The notes under the pieces are model-generated. The model was given only the letters and a program-made list of their open reading frames with translations. It made no database searches and was not told the origin of the DNA. This document shows, one piece after another, positions 1-10,623 of a stretch of 64,000 bases of DNA. Source of the DNA: Plantago ovata (lineage: Eukaryota; Streptophyta; Magnoliopsida; Lamiales; Plantaginaceae); the NCBI GenBank assembly GCA_028274465.1, contig CM051458.1, positions 72,479,766 through 72,543,765 of the forward strand, given 5' to 3'. Position 1 is the stretch's first letter. Every line of letters starts with the position of its first letter. Both the position numbers and the translations under genes were made by a program.

Positions 1-892
1 AATTAGTGGGCAGCCGAGAAACAAGCTGGGCTCCCACTCCCTTAACAATAGAAAAACTAATCCTAGGGAAAATATGATGAGCAGCACGCGCTCCAGTATC
101 ATGAGCCAAAGCGAAAACCCCGGACCCTGACAAGCAACTCAACAACATCAACACCCAACTCCCCAAGTGTCGAGAAAGAGAAATGAAGGAATCCATATCC
201 CTTAGCTGCACACAAATCCCGATACTTCGCGCACTTGCGCTTGGCAGCATCTGCAACCGCAAGCCCGGGCACAGAGTCCACCATCCCAGACCGAGTCAAA
301 GGGGAAGACTAGGTCATATCCACACATACATCCCGCCCCCTATCCCAAGCATAAAGGAGCATGTCTGCAGGACGGAGGGACCTGTCACTCCCGCCAGTAC
401 TCAAACCAATATCCACTTCCTTACCAGCAGAAATGCCAGATCGGAAACATACATCCAAGAGAGTGTCACGAACGAGGTTATGTCGGTGCATGACACCGCA
501 TGATCACCAAACACATCTCCAACAAAAACCCGAGAGAAAGTAGAGCAGGGCGAAGACACCGGAAACAAGGCAACACCAATCCGATAACCCAGAACACACC
601 TGTAAGTTCTCCCGTTCATAGTCTGTACCAAACCAGAAATAGGAACTACACGCAACCAATCAGAAGAATGGGCACCTCGCTGAGACTTCCAAAGAGCTAC
701 CTGGTGGGGAGATAAAGAGAAAACAGATTCTGCATAAGCAGCAACCTTCATGAAATATATATTGCCAATCTCTTCATAATTGTGGGGGCAGCGATCTCAC
801 TAGGGTTACCCAAAAGGTCAGAACCTGTGGTCTCAACAAACAAAGACAGGGTCACATCAAAAGCAGGTCCAAGAGAAGTGATACCAGAAGGA
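1..892 (-). pseudogene. C-terminal segment of the R2-like protein, runs off the window
   Basis: The minus-strand reading includes SDWLRVVPISGL, a Cys/His cluster (CSTFSRVFVGDVFGDHAVSC) that resembles the CCHC motif ahead of the R2 endonuclease, then RHNLVRDTLLDVCFRSG, RPADMLLYAWD and, in another frame, GMVDSVPG. The PADxxxYxWD stretch plausibly holds the restriction-like endonuclease acidic residues. Frames change at about 490 and 300. Coding similarity persists to position 1 (the last readable part is VKGVGAQLVSRLPTN), so the terminus lies outside. The endonuclease assignment is inferred from R2 architecture. Confidence 0.6.
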
Positions 893-2981
893 TGTAAGAA
901 AATACGGTCAGAGTTACCCCTAGGGTACGCAACGGAATTTCAAAAATTTTCTTAACATACAGGTTAATTGATTATGTATATGCCGTATATATGTAAACAC
1001 GTCAATTAGAAGACTAACCTTACTTCCAAAGCAGCTTCCAAGTCTTCGTAATAATCTGGTGTATCTTCTCCTTCGTCGAAGTCGAAGATATATGCAATAC
1101 TCTTATTATCTGCAAGACAATAAAAGTTAGTTTTCAGCTCCTAGAACCTCAACCTTGGTATCCACGGATGAACAGCCTATCAGAAAGAATGCTAGGATAT
1201 TCTTTGTGTGGCCAAGAAGATGGGGCGGCGATTCCTCCGGCAAGGTGGCGCGCGCCCGTGGCTTATAGAGGATGGGAGAGCTTTTTATTTTTTCTAAGAA
1301 AATTGGGTAGAATAATTCTCTAAGAATTGATTGTTCATAATCATAAAAAAATCTCTCTAATAGTCTACTATATAGTAGTCAATAGAAGCCTAAAGCATAA
1401 GCAATTAGACTTTGTAAATGAATAAGAATCTAATTCTTATCGCACTAGGAAACCAATATCAAGACTAGGTTCATTCCCAATCAAATTAAAACTCAATCAG
1501 GAAAATCTAACTTATCCCTTGGACTTCTAATAGAGGAAGGAGTCGAACTCCTTCCCCTACTCCACCTCCTGCGCGCGCGCGCTCATGTCCTACGGGAGAT
1601 AGGTGGGTCCCAATTTTGGGACCCACTTATAGTTCTAAGGCAATTCAAACTCCAAGTAGATTTTTCCCAAGTGCATATGTTAATTCTAAATTAACATATC
1701 CTTTCAAATCAAACCTCTATTATATTTCCAAAATATAATCTTTAATTGTATTTACATAAAATACAATTAATTAGCCAATTCAATTAATAATTCCAAATCA
1801 TTAATTGAGCCACTAAATATTATAATTAATTCCAAATCAATTATAATCCATCAATCACAATTAATTCCAAATTAATTGCGATTCCATCTTCAAGGATATT
1901 CTCATAAGCTGAATCACCACATAGTGTGACCCATATGGCCTCATTGTATTAAGCAAGTCCTAGACTAGGTAAAATGGAATTCCTAGACGGTTCCATTTGC
2001 AATATTAATACATGAGGACGTTTGAGAGGTTTCTCAAAGCAAACCCTTTCGTTGCGAAGTCTGTTGCGCTCAACGCGGCAATGGTAACGTCCCTTCATCT
2101 GACTGACTCGAATGTATCTAGGATCGATGAAGTGTCTATACATCCATGGGCGTCTTCAGTGAGTTGCATGGTGAATCCAATATCTATTATGACCATCATA
2201 ATAATATTGATACGCTGGCCAGCGGTTTTACCAATCACAACTATGAACGACTATGAGCAGTGCTCTCCTGTGCTACAAATGAGAGATGAATCCTTCACAG
2301 AATCACTTATCATCCCCATTTGTATGTAGCCATAATCCTGGATCGTGTCTTAGGTCAACTGCTTATTCAGAGCTGACATCGACGGGTCCACCAAGGATAT
2401 GGGGCAACAAATGTGATGATAAAGTCCTGTAAGTCCAAAGGACGACTGACATCACTTCGACAACTTACCTGTTCCCATAGACACTTCGGTGTAGAATATA
2501 CATCGATGGGAGTGTCCGGTGGGTACTTCCATTGTTCGATAATCCTTCTTCGAACAACTATGCGTAGTTATGGGAACGTTTCTCAATTGTCCAACAATCC
2601 GTTCCGTGGCCGTGGGATCGGCTCACACTTGCTCCAACAAGTATAACCTCCATGCATACTAGTCTCATCTGGTTCGTTCAGACCCCTACATCCGAGATGA
2701 ACCTCGACTAGGGAGAGTTTGGGATAGATGATAACTCACATAGCTCCCACTATCTGTGTGATCGGTCATCTATCCGAGGGGACATGTTTAATATCAATAC
2801 AGACAGGAATAGAGATATGACATGCTGCATGCCTGGTGTAATATAAATATGAAAGCGATACTCAATAGTCAAACAACAAACATATATTATATTACGTTGA
2901 CCTGTGTAATAGTACATATATGCCCTCTATAAGGGATGCACGCCCTTAATAAGGACTGTCTCTAGGACATATACACTATCA
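893..2981 (-). mobile_element. Solo LTR of copia family C, TSD AAGGA
   Basis: On the minus strand this begins TGATAGTGTATATGTCC at 2981 and ends TTTTCTTACA at 893, the same ends as the family C LTRs at 43935 and 57363. No primer site or internal sequence follows either end, and a perfect five-base target duplication AAGGA (888-892, 2982-2986) flanks it. It is therefore a solo LTR left by recombination between the two LTRs of a former full element, inserted in the R2-like coding sequence. Length is 2,089 bp, close to the other copies. It keeps the CG-rich tract (about 1570-1580) and the stem-loop array (about 1540-1890). Confidence 0.93.
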
Positions 2982-3409
2982 AAGGACACAAGAGCTTAGC
3001 CTGGAAACCAGCAGACTGAAGGCGAGAAGCAAGGAAGGCATAATGACAAACATCCGCAGCAGTATAAACACCAAGCCCCCCAAATGAAAAGGGCAAAGTA
3101 GCAAGCCGCCATTGCCAATCACCAAAACCGGGGTTCGACGCCGTGACAATACGCTCCAAAGAGGATCTCAAAGCCCGATCAAAAGAAAGCTGAGCCGACT
3201 GAAAGAAACCCGGAGGGAAAGTACGCAAAGCAAAATAGAGCTTCGAAATACTCGTACAAGCGCAAAGCAACAACAACTCACACTGCAGATCGTTAAGCTT
3301 CGCGACAGAGTCCATAAGCTCGATGGTCTTGTTCACCCTCTTCACCACAAGCTCACTACTGAAATCGGGACACACACTGACCGAGCCACCAAGGACTTTG
3401 ACCCCACGG
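2982..3409 (-). pseudogene. Post-RT segment of the R2-like protein
   Basis: Reading from about 3375 down, the frame contains FSSELVVKRVNKTIELMD, a run of leucines and cysteines, and GFGDWQWRLATLPFSFGGLGV, a block typical of plant R2-like proteins between RT and the C-terminal domain. It stops making sense at 2981, exactly where the solo LTR begins, and the protein resumes at 892. The five bases AAGGA flank the LTR on both sides (888-892 and 2982-2986), so this is one coding sequence split by insertion, not two genes. Confidence 0.7.
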
Positions 3410-4366
3410 AGTGGGCTGGCGATAGAAGGAGGGAAAACACCAGGAACCCTAGTCCTCGGATCTTCGACCGACCAAGCTTGCTAGGTACGTCAAACGAATC
3501 TTTGATCTTACATACCAACGGGTGTAAAGCCAGAGCGAAAAGAAGAGGACCCAAAGGATCGCCCTGCTGGACCCCCTGACCAGACCAAAGAATGTGCTCC
3601 CCATAGTACAACCTAGCCGGACTGAATAACAGAACTCAACCCAACGTGAAAGAACGGGGCAACGACGACGAACCTCAAGCAGCATAACCGCACGATCCAC
3701 CATGTTGAAAGCATTCTGAAAGTCAATTAACAACATGGTCAAGCCCACCTCACTGCCTCTCGCCTCTACAAACCGAGTCAAGGAATGAAGAATAGCCTCA
3801 CCTCCACAAGGTACCCCAACACCAAACTGCAGACCTTCAAAATACCCTGATAAAGAGGGGTCAACCAAAACATCACCCACCTTAGAGACCAGACGACGCC
3901 AAATAGTACCCACAACAATAGGACGTATACCACGACCCGGCTTAACCAGCGGAGTGAGAGGAGCACTAGCAATATACTCACCCAAAACATGCGGGCATTT
4001 ACCCTCAAAGAAAAGATGAACCACCCGAGTGATAAAGGTGATCAAATCATCAGAGAGAGCAACAGCAGCACCGCCCAGACAATCCAATAAGTGCAGAGCT
4101 TGCAGAACATCTCGACCACAAGAGGTTCCACGAGGGAAACTACGAATCATATCTAGAATAGTAGTACTGGAGGCAGAAAGGGGACTAAGGCCAGCAGGTA
4201 AAGGAGGCAAAATAGGGGAAGGAGCAGAAGGGTGCTTTTCCTTCAAAGCCTCCAGAGTATCAACCGAATAAGGAGCAACACCAGAAGAAGAAAGAACTTG
4301 AACAGCTGCAGAATAATGCCTATCACTGACCTTCCTAAGACACTGATGAATATTGGCTTTACCCAA
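3410..4366 (-). pseudogene. Reverse transcriptase domain of the R2-like element, motif C missing
   Basis: The RT fingers and palm are recognisable. There is a conserved lead-in (SFPRGTSCGRD), motif A with the first catalytic aspartate (LLIDFQNAFN) and, after a frameshift near 3610, motif B (GVQQGDPLGPLLFALALHP). The metal-binding YxDD of motif C should follow within about 20-60 residues, but the frame passes from CKIKDSFDVP straight into sequence equivalent to the region downstream of motif C (EDPRTRVPG, in the next frame). About 60 residues therefore appear deleted around 3475-3490. The protein cannot polymerise DNA. The size of the deletion is judged against remembered relatives. Confidence 0.7.
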
Positions 4367-4381
4367 ATCTGGATCTGACTC

Positions 4382-5263
4382 CTAACGAAAAGAAGGCAAA
4401 TCCGTAGCCAAAGTGTCATGAAGAAGCTGTAAACTACCCCCAGCGACATCCCAAGTGCGTAGGGCATAAGTAATACACTCCTCCTGGCGCTTAGGCCTAA
4501 CAACTGCCCGACACTCAAGACTACTCCTCGGAGAAAAAGTCTTCAGCGTACAAAGAGGTAGCACGAGCAAACGAACCCAACAAGAAAGGTCATCCGGAGA
4601 AGAAACCACATAATTCAAAGCTCCCTTTAAAACCCGCGAAAACCCCAGGTGACACTTAGGAGGGATCGACTTGACCGTATGTAACCCCTTAGCCAACAAA
4701 GCATCAAGAGAAGCCAGCGAAAAACCCTGAGTAGCCGGCACACTAACACCAGCAGGCGAAGAAGTAACAGGAGCACGAGGCACAGGGATGTCAAACATAG
4801 TGAAGTGAACCACACCATCACCACAATCAGGAGCCGCCACAACATTGTTACTGTCATGCCGACACCGCGCACGAACTGTATGAGTAGTAAGACAAACCCC
4901 ACAGAGCCAACGACCCATCCACCTCAAAGTAGCTTCAGCAGACAGATAAACAGGCAAACTAGTAGCAAGAGCATTACGCGTGATAATCTGTGCCTCACCA
5001 CGAAAATGGCGATCACGCATGTGGGTAATTAAATAACTACTAGTAAGACCATTCCCATTACCGTCCTGACACTCAGAAAGTCCAACAAACGGGCAATGAA
5101 ACTGCACAACCTCGGGCATCGGACAAACCTTAAAGACAACCAAAACCAAGCACAAGAAGAGCCCCTCAACAATGAACACAGAACAGAACTTGAACGTTGC
5201 AGAGCTGGAAAAAACAACCAAAAATCGGAGGAGAACAGGCCCCAAATACAGCCAGCAGCCCAC
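4382..5263 (-). pseudogene. N-terminal part of R2-like retroelement protein, zinc-finger region
   Basis: An open frame of about 290 codons. Near residues 55-90 it has a CPF...C...H...H arrangement (C in QFHCPFVGLSEC, H in LITHMRDRH) that fits a C2H2-like finger, as found at the N-terminus of R2-type proteins, where it helps bind target DNA. A second Cys/His cluster, CGVCLTTHTVRARCRHD, follows. The first 50 or so residues are hydrophobic and low-complexity and probably lie upstream of the true start. The frame ends in a stop just before the RT part, which resumes at 4366 in another frame. This is a relic, not a working gene. The finger assignment is an inference from spacing. Confidence 0.6.
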
Positions 5264-5598
5264 CCCTCAAAACACCCCACTAAACGCAAGGAAAAACAGA
5301 GCCCTGGCTACACAAAACAGAGCCGGAACAGCAAGAAAAGGAGAAACAAATCCAGTCCAAAGAACACACAATACAACAGCCAGAAACGCCCCAAAACACA
5401 CGAGAAAACAGACCCCAAATCGCACCATAAAACGATCCCGATCACCGGAAAACGAAATACAAAAACAGAAGAAAAAGGCACCAAGGGCCGCCCGTAAAAA
5501 CAGCAAAAAAACAGAGCACAAACCGATAGAAAAAGGGACGAAATTACCTGCGAGAAAGATCCAAAACAAAAAAGAAAGACACTCTAAAACCACCCCTC

Positions 5599-5833
5599 CA
5601 AAAACCGATGCCAATTGTGGCCGACATCGAAGGAGGCAATCGCCCGATCGCCAGAGAAAAGACCTGAGTGATGACAACAAGGGAGGAGGTTTTATTATGA
5701 CGATAAGGTCGAGTTCCCATAGCGGCCGTCAATTACATGTAGTATGAAAACAATGTAAGTTGATTGAATTGCAAAAACCGGTGCCAATTGCGGTCGACAT
5801 CGAAGGAGGCGATCGCCCGATCGCCAGAGAAAG
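5599..5833. repeat. Duplicated ~62-bp block with GATCG palindrome
   Basis: Positions 5599-5660 and 5772-5833 are near-identical direct copies about 110 bp apart, differing at a handful of bases. The second copy contains a perfect palindrome, arms GGCGATCG and CGATCGCC around a two-base loop (5809-5826); the first copy has one mismatch in it. The blocks lie just upstream (minus sense) of the R2-like coding region, so they may be repeated 5' untranslated units of that element. I see no coding sense in the 110 bp between them. Confidence 0.6.
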
Positions 5834-5835
5834 AT

Positions 5836-5896
5836 GTTAATTATTATTATTATTATTATTATTATTATTGTTATTATTATTATTATTATTATTATA
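5836..5896. repeat. ATT trinucleotide microsatellite
   Basis: About 20 tandem ATT units with a single G interruption near 5870. The 160 bases that follow, up to 6056, are AT-rich and show no recognisable feature. Confidence 0.95.
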
Positions 5897-6056
5897 AATG
5901 CAGCTGTTGCCATCAATGTCATGGTTAATGTTGTGGAAACATTGAGCATGTCATTGAGTACAACATGGAGACTATAGTTGGATATTTTTATATATATCTT
6001 TGTATTCTATTTTGTCTTTATTCACTAATTTAATTAGTCCCACGGTTGTAATTATT

Positions 6057-7686
6057 TGTTAGGAAACTTGTAATTTTGATGAGCAATTAACCATGCTAAA
6101 TTAAGAACAGTCCAGTAACTAGTACTCTTAAGGTCCATAGGAATTTAGAATTTTAAGGACATTGTAAAAGAGGAACGTTTGCTGATGACTTAGTTAGGTA
6201 TTAGATAAGTTATTTCTTTTGCGTATGATGTATTTTATTTTCTGAAAAGAAAATATCTTATTGATGCTTAGCTTTAATGAATCTTATTTTCTGAAAAGAA
6301 AATGACCTATTGAAGCATTTGCTGAAGATATATTTTGTTTATTACAAACAATTTATTGAAGCAAATAAGAAACCGGTCAGAATCTTCAAGACTTTTTGAA
6401 GATCTTAAGACTTGAAGAATTCGAAGACTTGAAGACTTGAAGATTGCTGAAGACTGGTAAGGCACGTGTTGCTCAGAAAGTGGAATGTTCAGCAACAACA
6501 TTGCATAAGTGAAAATCTGAAAGACAAAGTAGGTTGTGCTTGCTGAAACTGAGACTGAACACTTGCTGATGAACATATGTGACCTCTTGCTGAATGTACG
6601 TGAATTTGCGCTCCAATGTTACTGTTTGAATTCTATTCAAAGGTGCATTTAATGCAAAGCATGCATGAAGACTAGAAGACAAACAAAGTCGCTGCTGAAA
6701 GTACAAAAGCAAGATAGTGACATGTTAAGGAACAAAAGCCTTAGGATTTGAAATTCAAACGGCTCCTTACTTGCACTATAAATAGAGGTCATCCGGCAAA
6801 GAGTTGAAGTGTGTCAACAACGTGATCAAACTCTCACTTGTGCTTAAAAACTCTCAAACCTTCAAACTCTCTTACTGCCATTGATCCGTTCCAAGACTTA
6901 AAGCTTGAAAAAGCTACTTGTGAAAAAGTAGAACAAACTCGGCTAAGAAATTAGTTAAGTGTTCTTTCTTTCGAACAAGAACAAGTCTTGACACCAGAAA
7001 CAATCAAACTTGTTTACTCCAAAGTATTCCAAGTTGTGTTTCTTAGATTACTTGTTGTAACTGAATAAGTTATAATTAAGTCATCTCACCCCAAAACTCT
7101 CTAACTGAAAATACACCCTTTCAGGCGTGATATTCAGGGGGAACTTAATCGAGCATAGCTTTGCTGATTAAAAGTACCAAGTTTGGTGGAGAACAAGGTT
7201 GAGTTCTCTAGTTTAGGTTGGAGACAAAGCAAGTGTGCTTTGGTTTATGTTGAATCGCTTTAGATAGGAGATTGTAAGGAACCTCAATCATATCTTAGTG
7301 GATTCAGTCCTAGAAAGGACAAAGTGGATTAGTTGAGAGATTACGCCACTCTCAGATACCACTATAAAAGCGTTTGTGTGATTTACTTACTGCATTTAGC
7401 TTTCAGCAAATTATATCTGTTTGTACACAGTCACTCACTTCACTTGCTGAAACCCTTTATTTGCTGAAAGAGCACTTATTGTTTCAAAGACTTCCGCTCT
7501 CTGATTTTAAGTATCAGCAAACCAAGCTACTGGAAAGTAACTTACGCTTGCTGAGAAAGTTAAGTATCAGCAAACTCATTACTGAAAAGTAATAAGTACT
7601 TGCTGAGAAAGTTTTAAACGACGAAAGTTTGAAAAGACTATTCACCCCCCCCTCTAGTCTTTTCTTGTTGTTTAAAGGGACCAACA
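6057..7686 (+). repeat. 5' LTR of element B
   Basis: It starts TGTTAGGAAAC and ends GGGACCAACA, so it has TG...CA ends, and is 1,630 bp. The primer site follows after two bases. U3 holds two copies of an 18-base palindrome (6237-6254 and 6286-6303; arms ATTTTCT/AGAAAAT, loop GAAA) and a purine-rich GAAGACTT-type repeat (about 6378-6455), both plausible enhancer-like repeats. GCTGA occurs at least twelve times. The partner LTR at 34892-36524 is 1,633 bp and differs at few positions, so the insertion is recent. Confidence 0.92.
6777..6785 (+). promoter_or_regulatory. TATA box of the element B LTR
   Basis: TATAAATAG is a canonical plant TATA box, in context CACTATAAATAGAGG. Transcription would start near 6810, dividing the LTR into about 750 bp of U3 and 870 bp of R-U5. 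The same box is present in the inverted partner LTR at about 35795-35803. The start site is inferred from spacing. Confidence 0.75.
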
Positions 7687-7688
7687 AG

Positions 7689-7700
7689 TGGTATCAGAGC
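7689..7700 (+). promoter_or_regulatory. Primer binding site for initiator Met-tRNA, element B
   Basis: TGGTATCAGAGC is complementary to the 3' end of plant initiator Met-tRNA and lies two bases after the LTR end. This is where minus-strand cDNA synthesis starts in most plant copia elements. Confidence 0.93.
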
Positions 7701-7819
7701 AGGAGGTTCTTTAGCCTTCTGCACTGAACCTAGATCCCCTTAAGTGCTTTCCGTAAATCACTCTCACTTGATCAGTTTGGTAGTGCTTTGCTGACAGGAT
7801 TTCTTTAGGAGATGCTCCC

Positions 7820-10219
7820 TTGCTGAAGCTGGAATATTACGAGAAATGGCGAAACAACATGATGCTACATCTTGAGGCCATTAGTGATGAGATGGTAACC
7901 GTCATTAATGATGGACCTATCAAGATCACTAAAATTGAAAGGAGTTTCCCTCACAAGACCACTAAAGCTGGGAAGGAAACCATCCTTGGCGAACCATCAG
8001 ATACTGTTGTGCCAAAACCAAGAGAGGAATGGACTTCTGACGAAGCTAAGAGATTCCGTCTTGATGGCCAAGCAAGAAATATCATCATCAGATCAACTCC
8101 GGATACCATACAGTGCAAACTGTGGGGTGCTAAGACTGCAAAGGAGGCTTGGAAAATGGTTCAAGATCATTGTGTTGGATCTGACAAGACCAAGGAAAAC
8201 AAACTTGAAGTACTTAAATTAAAGTTTAAAAACTTTAAGCAAGGTGCTAACGAGTCACTGGAAGACTTGGACTTCAGATTCACAACTCTTGTTAGTGAAA
8301 TGGCAGCGCTGGGTGTTGGAAATCTTTATTCAGATTCTGAGAAAGTGAAAACTATCATCAGAAGTTTGAATCAAGAATGGATCCATACTCAGAATTTCTA
8401 TTATAATCAAGGAATGCCTGACATTACACCAACAGAGTTGTTCTCTCATCTTGCTACTGTCAATTATGAGACAAAGCAAAGAGAAAATGTGTTTGCTGAA
8501 AAATTGCAAAACATTGCTCTTGCTGCAAAGCCGTCATCTTCTGAAAAGAAGAATGATAAAGAGCCTGCTGATGAAAATGCTTTAGTTGTTAAAAACATAA
8601 AGAAGTTCATCAGTAAGGAACTTGAAAGGCGAAAGGCAAAAGAGAAGCTGAAAAAGCATCTTGGTAACAACTACCATAAGTACAAGAATGATACTAGCTC
8701 GCTGAACAAGCAAGCTCAGCAAGCTACATCATCAGAAGAACCAGCAGTTGGAAATGATCTATGTTTTTACTGCAAAAAGCCTGGACACTTCAAAGCTAAT
8801 TGCCCTTTGCTGAAAGGCAAATCTGCTGAAAAGAAGAAGAAGTTCAAAAGAGCTTTCATTGCTGAAGAAAAGAAGAAGCTTCAAGCAAAAATCGATGCAT
8901 TGTGCATTGAGACAAGCTCCGAAGACAGTGAGGATGAAAGTTCAGACACCGACGATGAAGAAGCCACTCTAGACGTGGAGATTGGCAAAGAAGTGTGTGG
9001 AATAGCTATGGAAGCTTATCCAGATGTGTCGAACTACGAATTCTGCCTCATGGCCGGTCAGGTAAATAATTCTACCTCTGACTCAGATTCAGAAAGTGAA
9101 GACGAGATTGACCTTGACAAGATTCAAGGAGAAATCGAAAGATTTGAGAAAACTCTCAACAAACAGCAAGAGAAACTTCAACTTGCTGAAACTCTGACCA
9201 AGCAAACTACTGAGAAGTATGTTTTGCTGAAGGAAGAGACAGAAGAAAAGGATGCTGAAATAAGGCGTCTTAAGAAGTTGATTGCTGAAGCTGCAGAGAA
9301 AAATTCTCAAATGGCATTAGAATTAGAAGAGTATCAGTCCTCAATTCTAAAGTTACTTGCTGAAATCCAAGAAATGAAAAAGATGAAAGTCAATTTCAAA
9401 TCCTATGTGGAAGTAAGTAATACGCTGACTGAACTAAACTCTTATTTGAGAGATCCATCTCAGAAAGAAGGTTTAGGAGCAACGTGCGAAGGTGATAACG
9501 TAGAAATCTTGAGAAAAGATAAATCACCTATCTCCTTTGTACGTGCTACTGATAGTAGTCCACCAGTAATCTATCAGTTTGGTCAAACTAAGGTTGCTGA
9601 AACATGCAATCAAGTACCTATGACCATAAAGCCCGCTGTTGCTACTCAAAGTAACAAGACTTTAAAAGGAAAACAGGTTGCTGAGAAGCAAACTGGAAAG
9701 AAAAAGAATGCCATGAAGCATTCCGCCAAACAAGTTGCTGAAAAGCAAGTTGTTAAGACTAAAGGCAAGATTACTAAAAGTAATCAGAAGTCCTTTGCTG
9801 ACAAACCTGAATCAAGTAAGGTTGCTGAAGCTAAAGCTCAGCATTCTCCAAAGAGTGGACTCGGTTTCAAAACCAAGCAAAGTCAACTCTTTCATGAGTA
9901 TAAGCAAAGTCAGCAAAAATACTTCAAAGAGATGAAGAAAATCAAGCCTAAGAGTTCTGAAAAGACTCCCAATGCTAGGACTAGAAGGAACCTTGCTAGA
10001 AAAGAACTTACTGAAAAGTATGTTCAGCAAAAAGGTCAACAGAGCAAGACACCACATCAGAAAGTGGATTTGACCAGCACGAGTCAAAAGTCTTTCAGCT
10101 CAAATCCTCCTAGTTCCTCAGCAAGTAGAAAACAAGTCAAAGTTGAAAAACTTCAGACTTGGGTTTCCACTGGACGCATTCTTGAACATGTTAATGGACA
10201 TCCATCATTGGATAATTAA
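7820..10219 (+). CDS. gag: Gag polyprotein of element B
   Basis: An open frame of 799 codons. Residues about 1-230 form the UBN2/retrotransposon gag region (LWGAKTAKEAWKMVQ, then SLEDLDFRF and NQEWIHTQ) that builds the virus-like particle. A CCHC zinc knuckle, CFYCKKPGHFKANC, is near residue 315 and should bind RNA. Acidic serine-rich runs and a long predicted coiled coil follow (about 430-560, from DLDKIQGEIERFEKTL). A lysine-rich tail repeats VAEK. The large gag with coiled coil fits SIRE-type elements. ATG 7820 is the first in frame, about 120 bp after the primer site. The frame ends in TAA just before protease, where copia elements normally read through as one polyprotein, so this stop is probably a lesion. 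Confidence 0.85.
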   Translation: MLKLEYYEKWRNNMMLHLEAISDEMVTVINDGPIKITKIERSFPHKTTKAGKETILGEPSDTVVPKPREEWTSDEAKRFRLDGQARNIIIRSTPDTIQCKLWGAKTAKEAWKMVQDHCVGSDKTKENKLEVLKLKFKNFKQGANESLEDLDFRFTTLVSEMAALGVGNLYSDSEKVKTIIRSLNQEWIHTQNFYYNQGMPDITPTELFSHLATVNYETKQRENVFAEKLQNIALAAKPSSSEKKNDKEPADENALVVKNIKKFISKELERRKAKEKLKKHLGNNYHKYKNDTSSLNKQAQQATSSEEPAVGNDLCFYCKKPGHFKANCPLLKGKSAEKKKKFKRAFIAEEKKKLQAKIDALCIETSSEDSEDESSDTDDEEATLDVEIGKEVCGIAMEAYPDVSNYEFCLMAGQVNNSTSDSDSESEDEIDLDKIQGEIERFEKTLNKQQEKLQLAETLTKQTTEKYVLLKEETEEKDAEIRRLKKLIAEAAEKNSQMALELEEYQSSILKLLAEIQEMKKMKVNFKSYVEVSNTLTELNSYLRDPSQKEGLGATCEGDNVEILRKDKSPISFVRATDSSPPVIYQFGQTKVAETCNQVPMTIKPAVATQSNKTLKGKQVAEKQTGKKKNAMKHSAKQVAEKQVVKTKGKITKSNQKSFADKPESSKVAEAKAQHSPKSGLGFKTKQSQLFHEYKQSQQKYFKEMKKIKPKSSEKTPNARTRRNLARKELTEKYVQQKGQQSKTPHQKVDLTSTSQKSFSSNPPSSSASRKQVKVEKLQTWVSTGRILEHVNGHPSLDN

Positions 10220-10623
10220 CTTGTTTGCTCTTGATTGTGCAGACTGCAGCCACGGAGACAAACGATGCAATCTGGCACTTTGATAGTGGTTGTGGAAAGC
10301 ACATGACGGGCAACAAGAATAACCTTATAAACTATAGACGGTGGTCTAAAGGTCCAACAATAAGGTTTGCTGGTGGAGGCTCCGGATCTACTAAAGGCTA
10401 TGGTGATGTAAAGTTGGGATGCATAACCATTTCTGGAGTTCTTTATGTCAAAAATCTTAAGTTTAACCTTTTCAGCATGAGCCAATTTGCTGACAAAGGA
10501 TACTTCATCGAAATTAAAAGTGATGAATGTAAACTTGTAGATTTTGAGACTAAAAAGGTTATAATGATTGCAAGAAGATCAGGAGGCTTGTACACCGTTG
10601 ATTGGTCTTCAGCAAACGTTTGA
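10220..10623 (+). pseudogene. pol: Protease region of element B pol
   Basis: The frame contains WHFDSGCGKHMTGNKNN, the copia aspartic protease active site (D-S-G), about 20 residues after the upstream stop. FNLFSMSQFADKGY, typical of the stretch before the GAG-pre-integrase domain, follows. Protease would cut the polyprotein inside the particle. A TGA at 10621 interrupts it, so a stop lies on each side of the domain. The catalytic residues themselves are intact. Confidence 0.75.

Larger units (their letters stand above)
1..5835 (-). mobile_element. R2-like plant non-LTR retroelement, decayed, interrupted by a solo LTR
   Basis: Fragments of one reverse-transcriptase protein lie in order on the minus strand: zinc-finger-like N-terminus (about 5263-4382), RT domain (4366-3410), post-RT region (3409-2982) and C-terminal region (892-1). 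The coding sequence runs off the window at position 1, so the 3' end is not seen. The domain order and the C-terminal wording match the plant proteins usually annotated as R2-type retroelement polyproteins; that match is from memory, not a search. The element is dead: frames shift at several points, RT motif C is absent, and a 2.1-kb family C solo LTR (893-2981) splits it. The 5' boundary near 5835 is an estimate, based on a duplicated GC-rich block ending at an ATT microsatellite. Confidence 0.75.

Noticed and set aside
5096..5747. Lys/Arg-rich plus-strand ORFs opposite the R2-like element
   Set aside because: They are antisense to recognisable retroelement sequence and A-rich low-complexity. 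No domain is seen.
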